Shown here piece by piece: positions 1 through 11,069 of a stretch of DNA of 64,000 bases; the first letter of the stretch is position 1; the number at the start of each line of letters is the position of its first letter. Source of the stretch: Girardinichthys multiradiatus (taxonomy: Eukaryota; Chordata; Actinopteri; Cyprinodontiformes; Goodeidae); the NCBI RefSeq assembly GCF_021462225.1, contig NC_061794.1:46395414-46459413 (forward strand), read 5' to 3'. A program made the position numbers and the translations under genes. The notes below the pieces were generated by a model. That model was not told the origin of the DNA and did no database searches. It was given only the letters and a program-made list of their open reading frames with translations.

Positions 1-795
1 GTCACAATCACCCACTCCCACCCTCATGCATACACATAAAATCACTCACACCCAACGTAAGGATAAACAACAATGGACGTCATACACTCACTCACACTCC
101 CTATGCATACTCTATACTCCTAGGTCCAGGCACCGGTACCCCCTAGGGGCAACCAGCCCCCGGACCCAGGAGGTGTTCCCCTTCCCTCCTGGGGCAGAGG
201 CAGGCAGACAGCGCCGGTACTGCCCAGACCCGGGTAACCCCGGCCAGGCTCCCGCCCCCCCGCCCCGAACCCAGTCCCCAACAACCCCCATCCACCTCCG
301 GAGAGGGGGCTATGTACAAAAGAGGGGTCCACATGGCCCAAAGCAAGCCGCCAACCGGAGCCGCCCCAGGACGGAGCAGTCCCGACCCCCCAACGAGCTC
401 CGATCCCAACCCTATGAGTCTCCCACCCCAAGTGAACCCCAACAAGAACCTCCCCACAGGGCCACCCCCAACAAGGAAACCGATATCGAACACATCCCCC
501 CGAACCCAAACGCCACGAATCCCCACCCCCACAGGGGCACACCCCCACAGGTGAACTCCGTGGCCGAGAAGCCGATGAAGCCACACCCACACAGCGCAAG
601 CTCCATACACAGCCCCACTCTAAGAACCCCCGCCGCACCCCGCTCCCCCACCACACAGCGCACCGCAACGGCAAGGCAAGTGCCCCGCGCAACGCCACCC
701 CCGCCCATTGGCGCAACAGGGCAGACCCCATCCAGCACCTCACCCACAACCGGATCCCGACCAGCGGCAGCCATGCGGATGGCACCCCCGCATGG
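1..795. repeat. C-rich dispersed repeat, possibly a retroelement untranslated region
   Basis: The + strand is strongly C-rich and G-poor for almost 800 bases, unlike the AT-rich DNA after about 800. A stretch around 120-195 (core 'gggcaaccagcccccggacc') recurs inside the first ANP intron at about 29,728-29,830, so this is a dispersed sequence. Long open frames on both strands here are a by-product of the base skew (proline/arginine/glycine-rich, no domain). It may be the untranslated part of a fish LINE, but no reverse transcriptase is attached, so the family is not named. Confidence 0.6.
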
Positions 796-1373
796 CTGAA
801 ATTGCTTTCTGTACAAGTGATCAGTGATCAGTCACAACTAAATGACACTCACATCAAAAGCTCCACTTAAAGTCAACAGTCCCATACCTCTTTTTGAGCA
901 ACCAAAGCCACACAATCCTCAAGTAAAAAATATTTGCTCTCATTGGTTGCTATAACAAATTTACAGAAAGTGATTTAATTATTCCACTGTTAAACTGAAT
1001 TTAGACCACGTTCCAGTCTAAACAATCTACAGTCTCCAAGACTTCGTTGGATCGTGGCATATTTGGAAAACCTCATGTCAGTGTGACAGAAAGCGTGACC
1101 CTCCTGCCCTCTTAGCACCCAGCCTTCAGATTTTTCCCACATGCTTTTTTGGCCATCACACCACACACTGTACCTTCATATATTCAGTGGGGCTGTAGTT
1201 CCTCTGTGTTGTTCTTTAATGAAGACATTTCTAATTGTTTCTGAATTTTCCTTAGCTAACAGAAAATCCCATCAGCTTCTTCTAATAAGGATCTCTCTAC
1301 AGCGTTGTGTTGCTCTTCCATGGACCTCGCCAACTTGTTGCTGTTGGTCACAACATGTTGATAGACTGGTATA

Positions 1374-2981
1374 CAGGTCCTTCTCAAAATATTAGCATAT
1401 TGTGATAAAGTTCATTATTTTCCATAATGTCATGATGAAAATTTAACATTCATATATTTTGGATTTATTGCACACTAACTGAAATATTTCAGGTCTTTTA
1501 TTGTCTTAATACGGATGATTGTGGCATACAGCTCATGAAAACCCAAAATTCCTATCTCACAAAATTAGCATATTTCATCCGACCAATAAAAGAAAAGTGT
1601 TTTTAATACAAAACGTCAACCTTCAAATAATCATGTACAGTTATGCACTCAATACTTGGTCGGGAATCCTTTTGCAGAAATGACTGCTTCAATGCGGCGT
1701 GGCATGGAGGCAATCAGCCTGTGGCACTGCTGAGGTCTTATGGAGGCCCAGGATGCTTCGATAGCGGCCTTTAACTCATCCAGAGTGTTGGGTCTTGAGT
1801 CTCTCAACGTTCTCTTCACAATATCCCACAGATTCTCTATGGGGTTCAGGTCAGGAGAGTTGGCAGGCCAATTGAGCACAGTAATACCATGGTCAGTAAA
1901 CCATTTACCAGTGGTTTTGGCACTGTGAGCAGGTGCCAGGTCGTGCTGAAAAATGAAATCTTCATCTCCATAAAGCTTTTCAGTAGATGGAAGCATGAAG
2001 TGCTCCAAAATCTCCTGATAGCTAGCTGCATTGACCCTGCCCTTGATAAAACACAGTGGACCAACACCAGCAGCTGACACGGCACCCCAGACCATCACTG
2101 ACTGTGGGTACTTGACACTGGACTTCTGGCATTTTGGCATTTCTTTCTCCCCATTCTTCCTCCAGACTCTGGCACCTTGATTTCCAAATGACATGCAGAA
2201 TTTGCTTTCATCCGAAAAAAGTACTTTGGACCACTGCGCAACAGTCCAGTGCTGCTTTTCTGTAGCCCAGGTCAGGCGCTTCTGCCGCTGTTTCTGGTTC
2301 AAAAGTGGCTTGACCTGGGGAATGCGGCACCTGTAGCCCATTTCCTGCACACGCCTGTGCACGGTGGCTCTGAATGTTTCTACTCCAGACTCAGTCCACT
2401 GCTTCCACAGGTCCCCCAAGGTCTGGAATCGGCCCTTCTCCACAATCTTCCTCAGGGTGCGGTCACCTCTTCTTGTTGTGCAGCGTTTTCTGCCACACTT
2501 TTTCCTTCCCACAGACTTCCCACTGAGGTGCCTTGATACAGCACTCTGGGAACAGCCTATTCGTTCAGAAATTTCTTTCTGTGTCTTACCCTCTTGCTTG
2601 AGGGTGCCAATAGTGGCCTTCTGGACAGCAGTCAGGTCGGCAGTCTTACCCATGATTGGGGTTTTGAGTGATGAACCAGGCTGGGAGTTTTAAAGGCCTC
2701 AGGAATCTTTTGCAGGTGTTTAGAGTTAACTCGTTGATTCAGATGATTAGGTTCATAGCTCGTTTAGAGACCCTTTTAATGATATGCTAATTTTGTGAGA
2801 TAGGAATTTTGGGTTTTCATGAGCTGTATGCCAAAATCATCCGTATTAAGACAATAAAAGACCTGAAATATTTCAGTTAGTGTGCAATGAATCTAAAATA
2901 TATGAATGTTAAATTTTCATCATGACATTATGGAAAATAATGAACTTTATCACAATATGCTAATATTTTGAGAAGGACCTG
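1374..2981 (-). mobile_element. Tc1-like DNA transposon (family A, copy 1), complete
   Basis: The element is about 1.6 kb, with long terminal inverted repeats starting 'caggtccttctcaaaatatt' on the left and the reverse complement on the right. TA dinucleotides flank it at 1372-1373 and 2982-2983, the usual Tc1/mariner target duplication. The terminal repeats run inward about 200 bases ('cacaaaattagcatat'). It carries one intact minus-strand transposase. A second copy at 56,789-58,398 has the same ends and about the same length. Confidence 0.95.
1649..2653 (-). CDS. Tc1-like transposase, DD34E, intact 334-residue ORF
   Basis: This is a cut-and-paste transposase that binds the terminal inverted repeats and moves the element to TA sites in the nucleus. 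The N-terminal 60 residues contain a helix-turn-helix ('SQSAVSRHLSGK', about 35-46) followed by a basic GRKR stretch. The catalytic core has D148 in FSDES, D238 in FQHDLAPAHS and E273 in NPIENLW. There are 34 residues between the second D and the E, giving DD34E. Length is normal for the superfamily, with no internal stop or frameshift. It differs from the copy at 57,066-58,070 at about 11 of 334 residues. Whether it is expressed or active cannot be seen. Confidence 0.93.
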   Translation of the reverse strand: MGKTADLTAVQKATIGTLKQEGKTQKEISERIGCSQSAVSRHLSGKSVGRKKCGRKRCTTRRGDRTLRKIVEKGRFQTLGDLWKQWTESGVETFRATVHRRVQEMGYRCRIPQVKPLLNQKQRQKRLTWATEKQHWTVAQWSKVLFSDESKFCMSFGNQGARVWRKNGEKEMPKCQKSSVKYPQSVMVWGAVSAAGVGPLCFIKGRVNAASYQEILEHFMLPSTEKLYGDEDFIFQHDLAPAHSAKTTGKWFTDHGITVLNWPANSPDLNPIENLWDIVKRTLRDSRPNTLDELKAAIEASWASIRPQQCHRLIASMPRRIEAVISAKGFPTKY

Positions 2982-3051
2982 TATGTTGATGGTTCCTGTT
3001 GCAGAAGAAAACCTACTCTCTTGGTCCTGCTCAGTTAAATAAGATGAGTTT

Positions 3052-3071
3052 TAATCTATCTATCTATCTAT
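3052..3071. repeat. TCTA microsatellite
   Basis: About four tandem copies of a TCTA/CTAT unit just upstream of an AT-rich palindrome. Simple repeat only. Confidence 0.8.
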
Positions 3072-3096
3072 AGACACAGGGATTTCTATAATTAGA

Positions 3097-3148
3097 CTAA
3101 TATACTATATATAGAACTACTAATATAGTTCTATATATAGTATATTAG
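3097..3148. repeat. Perfect AT-rich inverted repeat
   Basis: Two 22-base arms (3,097-3,118 and 3,127-3,148) are exact reverse complements around an 8-base spacer. The arms are almost entirely A/T, so this can extrude as a cruciform. A further partial copy of the arm follows at 3,149-3,165. No transposon ends are recognisable. Confidence 0.85.
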
Positions 3149-3551
3149 ACTAATATACTAATATAGAAAATACCAGAATATTCGAAGTTAAAATAAAGAT
3201 TCTAGGCAAACTACCAACGTGCTATTTCTGTGTTACCCACCAGAGGGTGCTCTAACCTAGATAATAGGACATCCTCATCCTCTGAAAATAAATAAGTTCC
3301 CTATAAGAACTGCTTGGATTTAGAAACTTCCAGCATGATTGTAAGCATCCACCTAAGACGTAAAAGCGCTTGAGAAATGTAACACTGGATCCGTTTCTGG
3401 TTAATATTGCTCTGGTAAAGTGTGGTGGCAAGGGAGGACTTCACCTGAGGGATCATTAAGTTCTGCACATTTAGGGGAAGGTGGGTGGGAGGATGGGGTG
3501 TGGTTGTAGCTGGCGCATCACTCAACTAATAAATGGCAATTTATTAGCTGT

Positions 3552-3612
3552 GTATACACACACACACACGTATATGTATATATATATATACACACACACA
3601 CATATATATAAA
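3552..3612. repeat. CA/TA microsatellite
   Basis: Mixed (CA)n, (TA)n and (CA)n tract ending in AAATAAATAAA. Simple sequence. Confidence 0.9.
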
Positions 3613-3639
3613 TAAATAAAGAAGACTAGCTTACACAAC

Positions 3640-3790
3640 CACTGCAGTTGGTAGCACTGTTGCCTTGCAGCAAGAAGGTTCTGGGTTTGAATCCCGGGCC
3701 CAGATCTTTCTGGGTAGCGTCTTCATGTTCTCCCCATGCAGGTTTTTTCCGTGTACTCCATTTTCCTCCCAAAAATCCACAAACATGATT
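3640..3790 (+). repeat. tRNA-related SINE fragment
   Basis: Contains 'gttggtagcactgttgcctt', an A-box-like segment, then a B-box-like 'gggtttgaatccc', as in tRNA-derived SINEs. The body continues with the fish SINE motif 'ttcatgttctccccatgcag'. A relative lies at 33,470-33,555. Confidence 0.65.
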
Positions 3791-3834
3791 GCTTATCCTC
3801 AAAATCAGTTCCACTTTGTGGAGGAAGACTCAGA

Positions 3835-4075
3835 CATGCTAACTAGTTCTGATCTCAGGATAAAATTAAAAATTAGAACCAGTGAGAGTTGGAAACTCTT
3901 CAGTCATAAAATAAACTTTGGTAAATTTATTTTGGACCAAGCAGCAGTTTCTAAAAATGGATTTAGGTGGCAGGTGATGAAGCACTGCACTGATTGGCTC
4001 AGCGCTGCGTAACGTTCTCAACCTCTTGATGTTTGTGAATGAGAACAACCTGTCAGTATCTGCAGCAGTATGAGC
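3835..4075. repeat. Dispersed repeat, intact copy of a unit split at 5,960-6,690
   Basis: The segment from 'ctagttctgatctcagg' through 'ttctcaacctcttgatg' matches, in order, 5,960-6,085 and then 6,590-6,690. In the second copy about 500 bases interrupt the unit. Nature of the unit unknown; no protein homology seen. Confidence 0.7.
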
Positions 4076-4379
4076 CAGTGAGAGCAGTCTCATTTCTGTC
4101 AAGAAGACTGGAGGGGCTCTCTGCAAGACATTTCCCAACCCAGTGAATGATTTAAGCCCTCAAAAATATCTAACATATAACTATACTAAACAACTAGCTA
4201 TTACATTATAACCACATTGTAAAGCCCCTGGTTAAATTCAGGTGACTGAATGTACATCTACCAACTGACAGGGAAGAATTATGGCTGGCCGCTTTTCGTC
4301 TTCCAGGATCTGTAGAAAGATGACTTTTCTATATATGTGGTCTGTGAGGCTCTGAATGCTCTCGGGCATTATTGCATTT

Positions 4380-4640
4380 CAAAGTTGTTGGCTTGGTATG
4401 AACCATGTGGACCCCCCAGGTCAGACTTCGTCACCCTGTGGACCCAGGAGGAAAACTAAAACAGGGGAGGGAAGATTTAGTTCCTGTGCTCCTCAGCTGT
4501 GGAACCAATGGCCTGAAAACCTGAGATGTGCAGAAATAGTTGTCTTCTTTAAATCTGGACTGAAAACATTACCATTTACTGCTTACATGAAGTCATTTGA
4601 TAGAGATACCAAAGTTGGAGTGTATTTTGAGACGTGTCAG
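4380..4640 (+). pseudogene. LINE ORF2 C-terminal fragment
   Basis: The + frame at 4,356-4,649 reads ...FSSCAPQLWNQWPENLR... then FKSGLKTLPF. This is the pattern (AxxLWNxLP...FKxxLKT) found at the C-terminus of many non-LTR retrotransposon polymerases. The rest of the polymerase is absent. Family (L2/CR1-like or other) uncertain. Confidence 0.55.
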
Positions 4641-4649
4641 TCCAGTTGA

Positions 4650-5200
4650 GCATGGCAAGCTGTAAAGCATTGGTATTGTCAAAAGATGGAAAAGTGGATC
4701 TAAAAACTTTAGATTTTCATTTATAATGTGAGGCTGTCATGATTAGTTTTGTTTTTCAGGCCAAAAGAAGACCAGTGAGGTGTTGATGCACTGGAAAACA
4801 ATATTCAAATTAAAATCACCTGTTGTCATGTTGTATCCAATAGTATCACATACAAAACTAAATGTATTACCCTTCATTGCAAAGATGTGTAGATAGCCTT
4901 AAAATAATTTCATTTTTCCTTGCTGTGGTATAATATTCCTGTGCAGTCTGAGCTGGGAGGTGACCTGAAGGAGTCCTCCGGTGTATCACTGAGATTCCAG
5001 TTCAGTGTGTCTAGAGGACAGGGAGTAACTAGCAATTTAAATTGAGCAAGAGGCCTGAATTACCACTAGTAAGACGGACAATCTGGTTGGTCCCCTTATC
5101 CTGTAACATGAGCAGAGAGACTGCTGGAGAGCAAGCAGCAAAGCAGGAACAGTCCAAGCCTCCAGTGGGATAGAAACAGGAAGGGAGGGGGAGAAAAACC
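4650..5200. other. No recognised feature
   Basis: AT-rich unique-looking DNA; no gene, RNA or element ends seen. Confidence 0.5.
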
Positions 5201-5209
5201 AAACCAGCC

Positions 5210-5390
5210 AACCATTCTTCTTGCAGGATAGTGGCCAGGTTACTATGTGATACTGGTGGAGGAAACGTTTCCTGACTCGCTCCTCCAAAACACCCCAAAG
5301 TGGTTAAATAATATTTAGATCTGGTGACTGTGCAGGTTATGGGAGATGTTCAACTTCACTTTCATGTTCATCAAACCAATCTTTCTTCCA
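5210..5390 (-). mobile_element. Tc1-like family B remnant
   Basis: The stretch 'attcttcttgcaggatagtg' to 'catcaaaccaatctttctt' matches the C-terminal transposase region of the family B elements at 8,489-8,988 and 45,285-46,453. Neither terminal repeat is present and it is cut on both sides. A dead fragment. Confidence 0.85.
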
Positions 5391-5959
5391 GCCACCCTGA
5401 GTTTACAACAGCATGTCAGAGTTTCAGCTTCCAGACCCAATAAAACAAGCCTGTAGTGAACTTCTATATCATGTTAACAACAAAGCAATGATAAATTAGG
5501 CGTGTTTCCTGTTCTTTCAACAAAACAGGTGATATTGTGATGTTTTCGTACAGCCACTTCTAATGCAACAGAAACACAGATACAAAGAAGCATTCTACAA
5601 AGTGTAATGGATGGTATAATAGATCATACTTGACTGGTCTCAGGTTACAAAGACCAACACAAACAGAAATATTCAGACAAATGTGCTGGTCACTGAAGTG
5701 CACATGTCACCTGTTTAGGAAGATTGTCTGAAATAATAACACATAAATAAAGAACTGTTTTTGACACAGATTCACCACCTACCAAGATCTACCCTTCTTC
5801 TGACATTAATCATGAACAAGATTAGCATGCTGGTAAAATAATCAGTAGAAATTATAGTAATGGATCAAATTGACAGGGGATGTGTATATGTTTGATTCAG
5901 CTGCAGATCTGTACATGAGAACAGTTTTGTGGAGATTTCGTGGAGTTTCACCTTGAGAA

Positions 5960-6690
5960 GGAAGACCTGCAAATTAGTTCTGATCTCTGGCTAAAAAAAA
6001 GAAATCAGCACCGGTGAGCCTGGGAAACTGATCAGTCATAAAAGAAACTTTAGTAAATTTATTTTGGACCTGGCAGCAGTTTTTAAAATAGGAACAGATC
6101 GGTGAGAATAAAAAGGTTTTAATAAATAAACTAAAACTTACAGGCAGGCAGGTGGGAGCAGATGCAGTCAGTAACATAGAACCTGGCTTGGCTAAAACAC
6201 AGTTATGGTTTGGAAAGCAGAGCAGAATAAACCAGCAACAAATGAACAAAACATAGGAGTATATGTGGAGCATGGCACAGGTGAAGCAAGGAGACTGATT
6301 GTCAAAGTCCAGGTGGACCGAATAAAGCTGATTGCAAGCTGACTGTGGCAGGGAATGGAAACAAGAGCATGAATGGGCTGAACAGAGAAGCAAGAAAACA
6401 ATCTAACCAAAGGAAGTTCTTACAGAACATAAACTAGAATGCACTATGAACACAATACAAAACTCATGAGAAACAAAACCTAAAGGAAAGAAACTAAAAC
6501 ACCACCTGAAAACCACAACTTGGAGAACATAATCATAATCAGAAAAAAACCTAAAGCAAAATCTCAAACGCCCTCAAATCATGACATAAAGCAGATTTAG
6601 GTTGAAGAGGATGAAGGACTGCACTGATGGGCAATGCGTAATGTTCTCAGCCTCTTGATGAGTGTAAATGAGCTCAACGTTAGAATTTAG
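5960..6690. repeat. Second copy of the 3,835 repeat, interrupted by a ~500-base insertion
   Basis: 5,960-6,085 matches the first half and 6,590-6,690 the second half of the repeat at 3,835-4,075. The intervening bases are A-rich on the + strand, with repeated 'aacaaaac'-type words and 'aatcatgacat' at the right edge, a style common in fish non-autonomous DNA elements. No clear terminal repeats were found. Confidence 0.6.
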
Positions 6691-6699
6691 AGCGTTTAG

Positions 6700-7170
6700 T
6701 TGAATTTCAGCTTCTCTTTGTTCTTCTGTGACAGATGCGACTTCAAAGAAATAAAAAAGGGAATAAAAGAAGGTATGAAAGGTTTGCCATTTGGACCACT
6801 GTAACATAGAGAGATAAAATCTCAAACCAAAACCAAATTAATGTTATTGTGCTAAACAAGTCTTTTATTCCAATAAAAACCATGCTCCCATGATGTAGAC
6901 TGACTGCCTACTATGTGTGGCACGTAAATTACAATGAATTAGTCAGTCAGCTGATTGATGGATTAATTGGTCGATCATCTCTCTTCCAGACATTAATTAG
7001 AAATGGGATAAATTAGGATAAATTTAGTGCTTGGGGTCTGTTTTTTCCACCTAAGGGCACACAATGACTTTGCCGCAGTGAGTAGTCAAAGGATGCAGCC
7101 ACATATCATAGAACCTTGGACCAGAACATTCTAACCAGAGCTAGAACATAAAAAAGATTGTTCCAGTAGG
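6700..7170. other. No recognised feature
   Basis: AT-rich DNA without a supported gene or element. Confidence 0.5.
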
Positions 7171-7179
7171 ACAAAAACT

Positions 7180-7265
7180 CTAAACATGCCACCAGGGCAA
7201 CGCAGGACTGGCACAAGAAGCAGCACATTAAGGTCAAGGAGTGGTCCAGCCAGTCTGAAGGGCAG
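7180..7265 (+). pseudogene. Tc1-like transposase fragment
   Basis: The + strand reads KHATRATQDWHKKQHIKV then a WSSQS-like segment. This resembles the stretch between the second catalytic Asp and the Glu in fish Tc1 transposases (xPKHT...[16 protein letters not shown]). Only this part survives and the NPIE box is lost. Confidence 0.6.
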
Positions 7266-7269
7266 CTGA

Positions 7270-8480
7270 AGCTGTGCGTTTCCAAGAAACCAGGAGAGTT
7301 TAATGTTAATGTTTCTGTGCAGAGGCTAAAACCTCTCCTGAGATGTCTGAGAACCTGGCGATCTCCTGCAGGAAATATCTTATGGCTGTAATTACCAACA
7401 CAGACACAATGTTTTACTTTTAAATAAGATTTCTTTGGGGTTTGTGGTTCATTTTCTGTCTAATAATTGCAATTGGTATAAAAACTTAAAAAACAGACAG
7501 AATATTGAACAAAGTGTCTTAGTTTAAGCAAATAATAAGGTTAACACGTCTTCAGGTCCCACTGTAATATATACTGACCTTCACAGTTAGAAAGGTGTGC
7601 GCAGGAAATACGTGTGTGCTTGTACACAATACATTTTGTTGTGTTTTCAATGTCATTAAAAGCTCTTTAGAAGACTCCCTCTCCCTCTGGTGGGCTCCTG
7701 CTGGTTCCTGACAAGTATTAATGTTGTTGCCTTAAGCGTTCACAACACCCACAGTCACTGCTGCATTCACAGTGTAGGAACGCATTACAGCCAAGTATCA
7801 GCATGAACAAGCTGCTCACACTCACAAACAACTCGCAAGCACACCAATAAACTGCTTTGCTTCTTCAGATAGCAATCTTTGTTACTGTGGATGTGGACTG
7901 AAATATCTGTTTCTAGGAAATGTTGTGTCTTGGTCCTGCTGTTTGACACTCATTACTCCACCTTTCCATTTAAAAGTTCTACATTTGAAGCAATGCCTGG
8001 TACCTTTTTTATATCTGGATCTGATATGGTGCTTTTGCAGGATCAGTGAGTTCCGTTTATTAGGGCTGCACGACATGAGAAAATGATGCCATGGTGATGA
8101 TATTGGTAAATATTGTGATGACAATATCAGCTGTGATATATGCGTATTATCTTTCCTCTCTGTCTCATTTGTGACCTTTAGCAGTGTTCGGTGTTCGGTG
8201 TGATCATCTGCTCTATGGCTAAATATTACATTAGCATGAAAAATGTAAGTTTATCACACTGGGAATTCATTAGATAACAGTTTGCGATATGAATATTGCA
8301 CATGCTGATATTGCGATCTCGATATATTCACATATATTGTGCAGCCTTACTGTGTATTTATTTCTTTGGGGGCTGCTAAACAAATTATTTTAGATGCAAA
8401 ACTAATGAAATGAAGAAACATGTCTTACGCTCTCCAAAACAATTTGCAAAATGTTTTAGCAAAGTATTGTTTGATATTTT
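7270..8480. other. No recognised gene
   Basis: Unique-looking AT-rich DNA. 8,065-8,350 contains repeated 'gatat' words ('gtgatgacaatatcagctgtg'), perhaps an old element, but no ends could be defined. Confidence 0.45.
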
Positions 8481-8488
8481 CTTAATTA

Positions 8489-8988
8489 CAGGGTTTGGAC
8501 AATGAAACTGAAACACCTGGTTTTAGACCACAATAATTTATTAGTATGGTGTAGGGCCTCCTTTTGCAGCCAATACAGCATCAATTCGTCTTGGGAATGA
8601 CATATACAAGTCCTGCACAGTGGTCAGAGGGATTTTAAGCCATTCTTCTTGCAGGATAGTGGCCAGGTCACTACGTGATACTGGTGGAGGAAAACGTTTC
8701 CTGACTCGCTCCTCCAAAACACCCCAAAGTGGCTCAATAATATTTAGATCTGGTGACTGTGCAGGCCATGGGAGATGTTCAACTTCACTTTCATGTTCAT
8801 CAAACCAATCTTTCACCAGTCTTGCTGTGTGTATTGGTGCATTGTCATCCTGATACACGGCACCGCCTTCAGGATACAATGTTTGAACCATTGGATGCAC
8901 ATGGTCCTGAAGAATGGTTCAGTAGTCCTTGGCAGTGACGCGCCCATCTAGCACAAGTATTGGGCCAAGGGAATGCCATGATATGGCA
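8489..8988 (-). mobile_element. Tc1-like family B element, truncated copy
   Basis: The left terminal repeat ('cagggtttggacaatgaaac') follows a TA at 8,487-8,488 and matches the right end of the element at 46,453. Inside is the C-terminal third of the transposase. Homology stops at about 8,988 ('gatatggcag'), where a different transposon end begins, so the N-terminal half and the right terminal repeat are gone. Confidence 0.9.
8541..8900 (-). pseudogene. Tc1-like DD36E transposase, C-terminal 119 residues
   Basis: The frame starts within the catalytic domain and includes QDDNAPIHTA, SPDLNIIEPLW and the terminal FPRRIDAVLAAKGG. The second Asp and the Glu of the triad are present with 36 residues between them. 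The first catalytic Asp and the DNA-binding domain are missing because the element is cut at 8,988. It cannot encode an active enzyme. Confidence 0.9.
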
Positions 8989-9110
8989 GTTGTTTATTCC
9001 ACTTCACAGTTATACAATACTTTGTGTTTGTCCACAACATAAAATCACAATTAAATTCAGGATGAAGTTCATGGTTGTGATGTAGAAGAAAAATTAAAGC
9101 ATTAGACTTT
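8989..9110. mobile_element. Terminal-repeat fragment of another Tc1-like family
   Basis: 'ccacttcacagttatacaat' and 'ccacaacataaaatcacaat' resemble the inner part of a common fish Tc1-like terminal repeat. The related inverted repeat is seen at 55,400-55,470. It abuts the truncated family B copy exactly where that ends. Confidence 0.5.
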
Positions 9111-10160
9111 GTTTACACTGGTTATGGTTCCGTGTCTGAAAGCTTTAAGAACTAGAACAAAAACAAGGTGTGTTTGATCATCATTATCGACAATATTTAT
9201 CAAGTCGACCTTCGCTCACCACTTACATGTCATAAAGGCTTGTTCTTCTCATGAGAAAGTTGATGGATGCCTAAATAAAATAAAATGAATAAACAAAATA
9301 TAAGTCACGAGGTCATTTAAAAATACAGTTGTACCTGGAATCTGGTTTATTACCAACCCAACCACGTTCCTGGAAGAAACTAAATTATTTATTGACCTGC
9401 CTTCAGCAGGTCTTTGTCCTTGATCCTGACCTTCATCTTCTGTTGACAAATTAACCACGTTATGTCTCCTGTAACACAGTTAAACAAACATACAAAATAT
9501 TAATTACCATTTTAGAATAAAAAAAGTTTATAATGACAGAATGATAACTTGACAGAAAGGAAGGTTGAGAGGAAAGGAAAGTGAATAATTGAGCCTAATC
9601 ACTGCAGTGCTGCAGCCATCATGCTGTCCCCCCTTGTGACAGTTTTATTATCAGAGCTGGTATGCAACACAGAGTCATTTCCCCTAATGATGTCCCCTGC
9701 CTTCCACACCTCAGGACAAGTGAGTGTGGCTGACATGAGTGTGGAGAGGCAGGGGCAGAGGAGAGGGAGTCCAGGGAAGAAAGATAATCTGGCCAGAGTG
9801 CCAATCAGCACTCAAGTCCTGTCCATGTAGCTGAAACTTAAAAGAAACTTTACCTCGTATTTACTGTTGGATTACACTTTTAATAACTAGCTCTGCTCTG
9901 GTAAATTTCAAGCTTCTTTATAATGACTTCATAGATTATGCAGACTTGTACAATGCAACCACTAAAATATGCAGAACTATAAAAGTGGTTTGCTCCCTCT
10001 TCGAGGGGGTCAGTCTCTACCTGGTATGGAGGAGATAAAGTGTCTTTGCACCATGTTTATGATGCTAGGATGGAGCGGGGGATGGACTGATGGACTGGGT
10101 ATTCACCTGCTGTAATGTGTTGAGGAAAGAGTGTAGCCAAACAGTGAAGCGAGTTCCCAG
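9111..10160. other. No recognised gene
   Basis: No supported ORF, RNA or element. Short antiparallel open frames around 9,600-9,830 have no domain signature. Confidence 0.45.
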
Positions 10161-10169
10161 AAACAAGGA

Positions 10170-10405
10170 GCTGAATGAATTTCATTCATATGGTTGGATC
10201 CCAACTTGGAGAAAAGGTGAGGAACTCCATCATCCAGCTCAGAGTAGATGTGCTGCTTCTCCAAATTGAAAGGAGTTAGTTGAGGTAGTTCTGTCATCTG
10301 TTTAGGAGGCCTGCTGGCTGCCTCCCTTTAGAGGTTTTCTGCCCATATATCCCATTGGGAGAAGGCACAGGGGTAGACCTAAACTTGCTGGAGGCACTAT
10401 ATATT
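10170..10405 (+). pseudogene. Degenerate RTE-type LINE 3' fragment
   Basis: The + strand aligns by eye with the reverse complement of 37,330-37,520: 'ggaactccatcatccagctc', 'ggctgcctccctttagagg', 'attgggagaaggcacagg'. This is the C-terminal end of the same LINE polymerase, with many stops. Confidence 0.6.
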
Positions 10406-10429
10406 TTATTTTCTGCCTTAGAAACAGCG

Positions 10430-11065
10430 TTGCAGTGGTGCAGTTGCAGGACCCGCTGCCTTGCAGCAACAATGTCTGGAGTTTTCAGGAAGGCCAGCTC
10501 TGTCCTAGGATGCCCCCTGAACACACTGCAGGTGGTGGGAGAAGGACCAACTCTAGCAGAAATAAACTCACTGTTGCACAATGTCTTGCATGAGGCCATT
10601 GAAGAACTGGAGATCTCCTTCAGTGATAGACTGCTGCATCCTATGTGCACAGAGGAGCGGTATCGCAGGTCCTTCCTCCCATTAGCTGTTTTATAACCAT
10701 CACTGCGTCCAACAAACTCAATCAGTGTTTTAATCCCTGCTGTTATTTGGAGTTTTTTTCCATATCTTGTAAATTGTCTGTTACTGTTTTTTATGCAGAA
10801 CTATACATGCACATTTTGTACATTTTTAAAATCACCATAGTCAGTTACACATTTCATTTCATCTGAGCATGCTATTTTTATTAACTGTACAATATTTTCT
10901 TTTTGGTGTTGTATTTTCTTCCTTTATTGTACAGTCTGCTATTCCTATTTTATTGTTTTTACATTTTTACGGTTGTGTGAATCTGCATCCTTCTATTTGC
11001 CTTTCACTTTGGTACAGATACACCTGAATATTTCCACGGTAAGACAATAAAGGATATTTCTATAC
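10430..11065 (+). pseudogene. LINE ORF2 C-terminus and 3' tail
   Basis: The frame at 10,355-10,696 ends with FSDRLLHP...ERYRRSFLPLAV, a motif of fish LINE polymerase C-termini. It is followed by a T-rich non-coding tail to 'agacaataaaggatatttc' at about 11,040-11,060, typical of a LINE 3' end. The upstream polymerase domains are absent. Confidence 0.55.
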
Positions 11066-11069
11066 TGTT

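Noticed and set aside
26..816. Long overlapping ORFs on both strands at the window start (up to 257 residues)
   Set aside because: Explained by strong C-over-G skew that removes stop codons. The translations are Pro/Arg or Gly/Trp-rich with no domain, and part of the DNA recurs elsewhere.
1740..2693. Plus-strand ORFs inside the first Tc1 element
   Set aside because: Shadows of the minus-strand transposase; the same shadows appear in the copy at 57,157-58,110.
3640..3720. tRNA gene
   Set aside because: A- and B-box-like words are present, but no cloverleaf could be folded. The body matches a SINE.
5029..5298. Minus-strand 89- and 83-residue ORFs
   Set aside because: They end in antisense family B transposon sequence; no independent coding signal.
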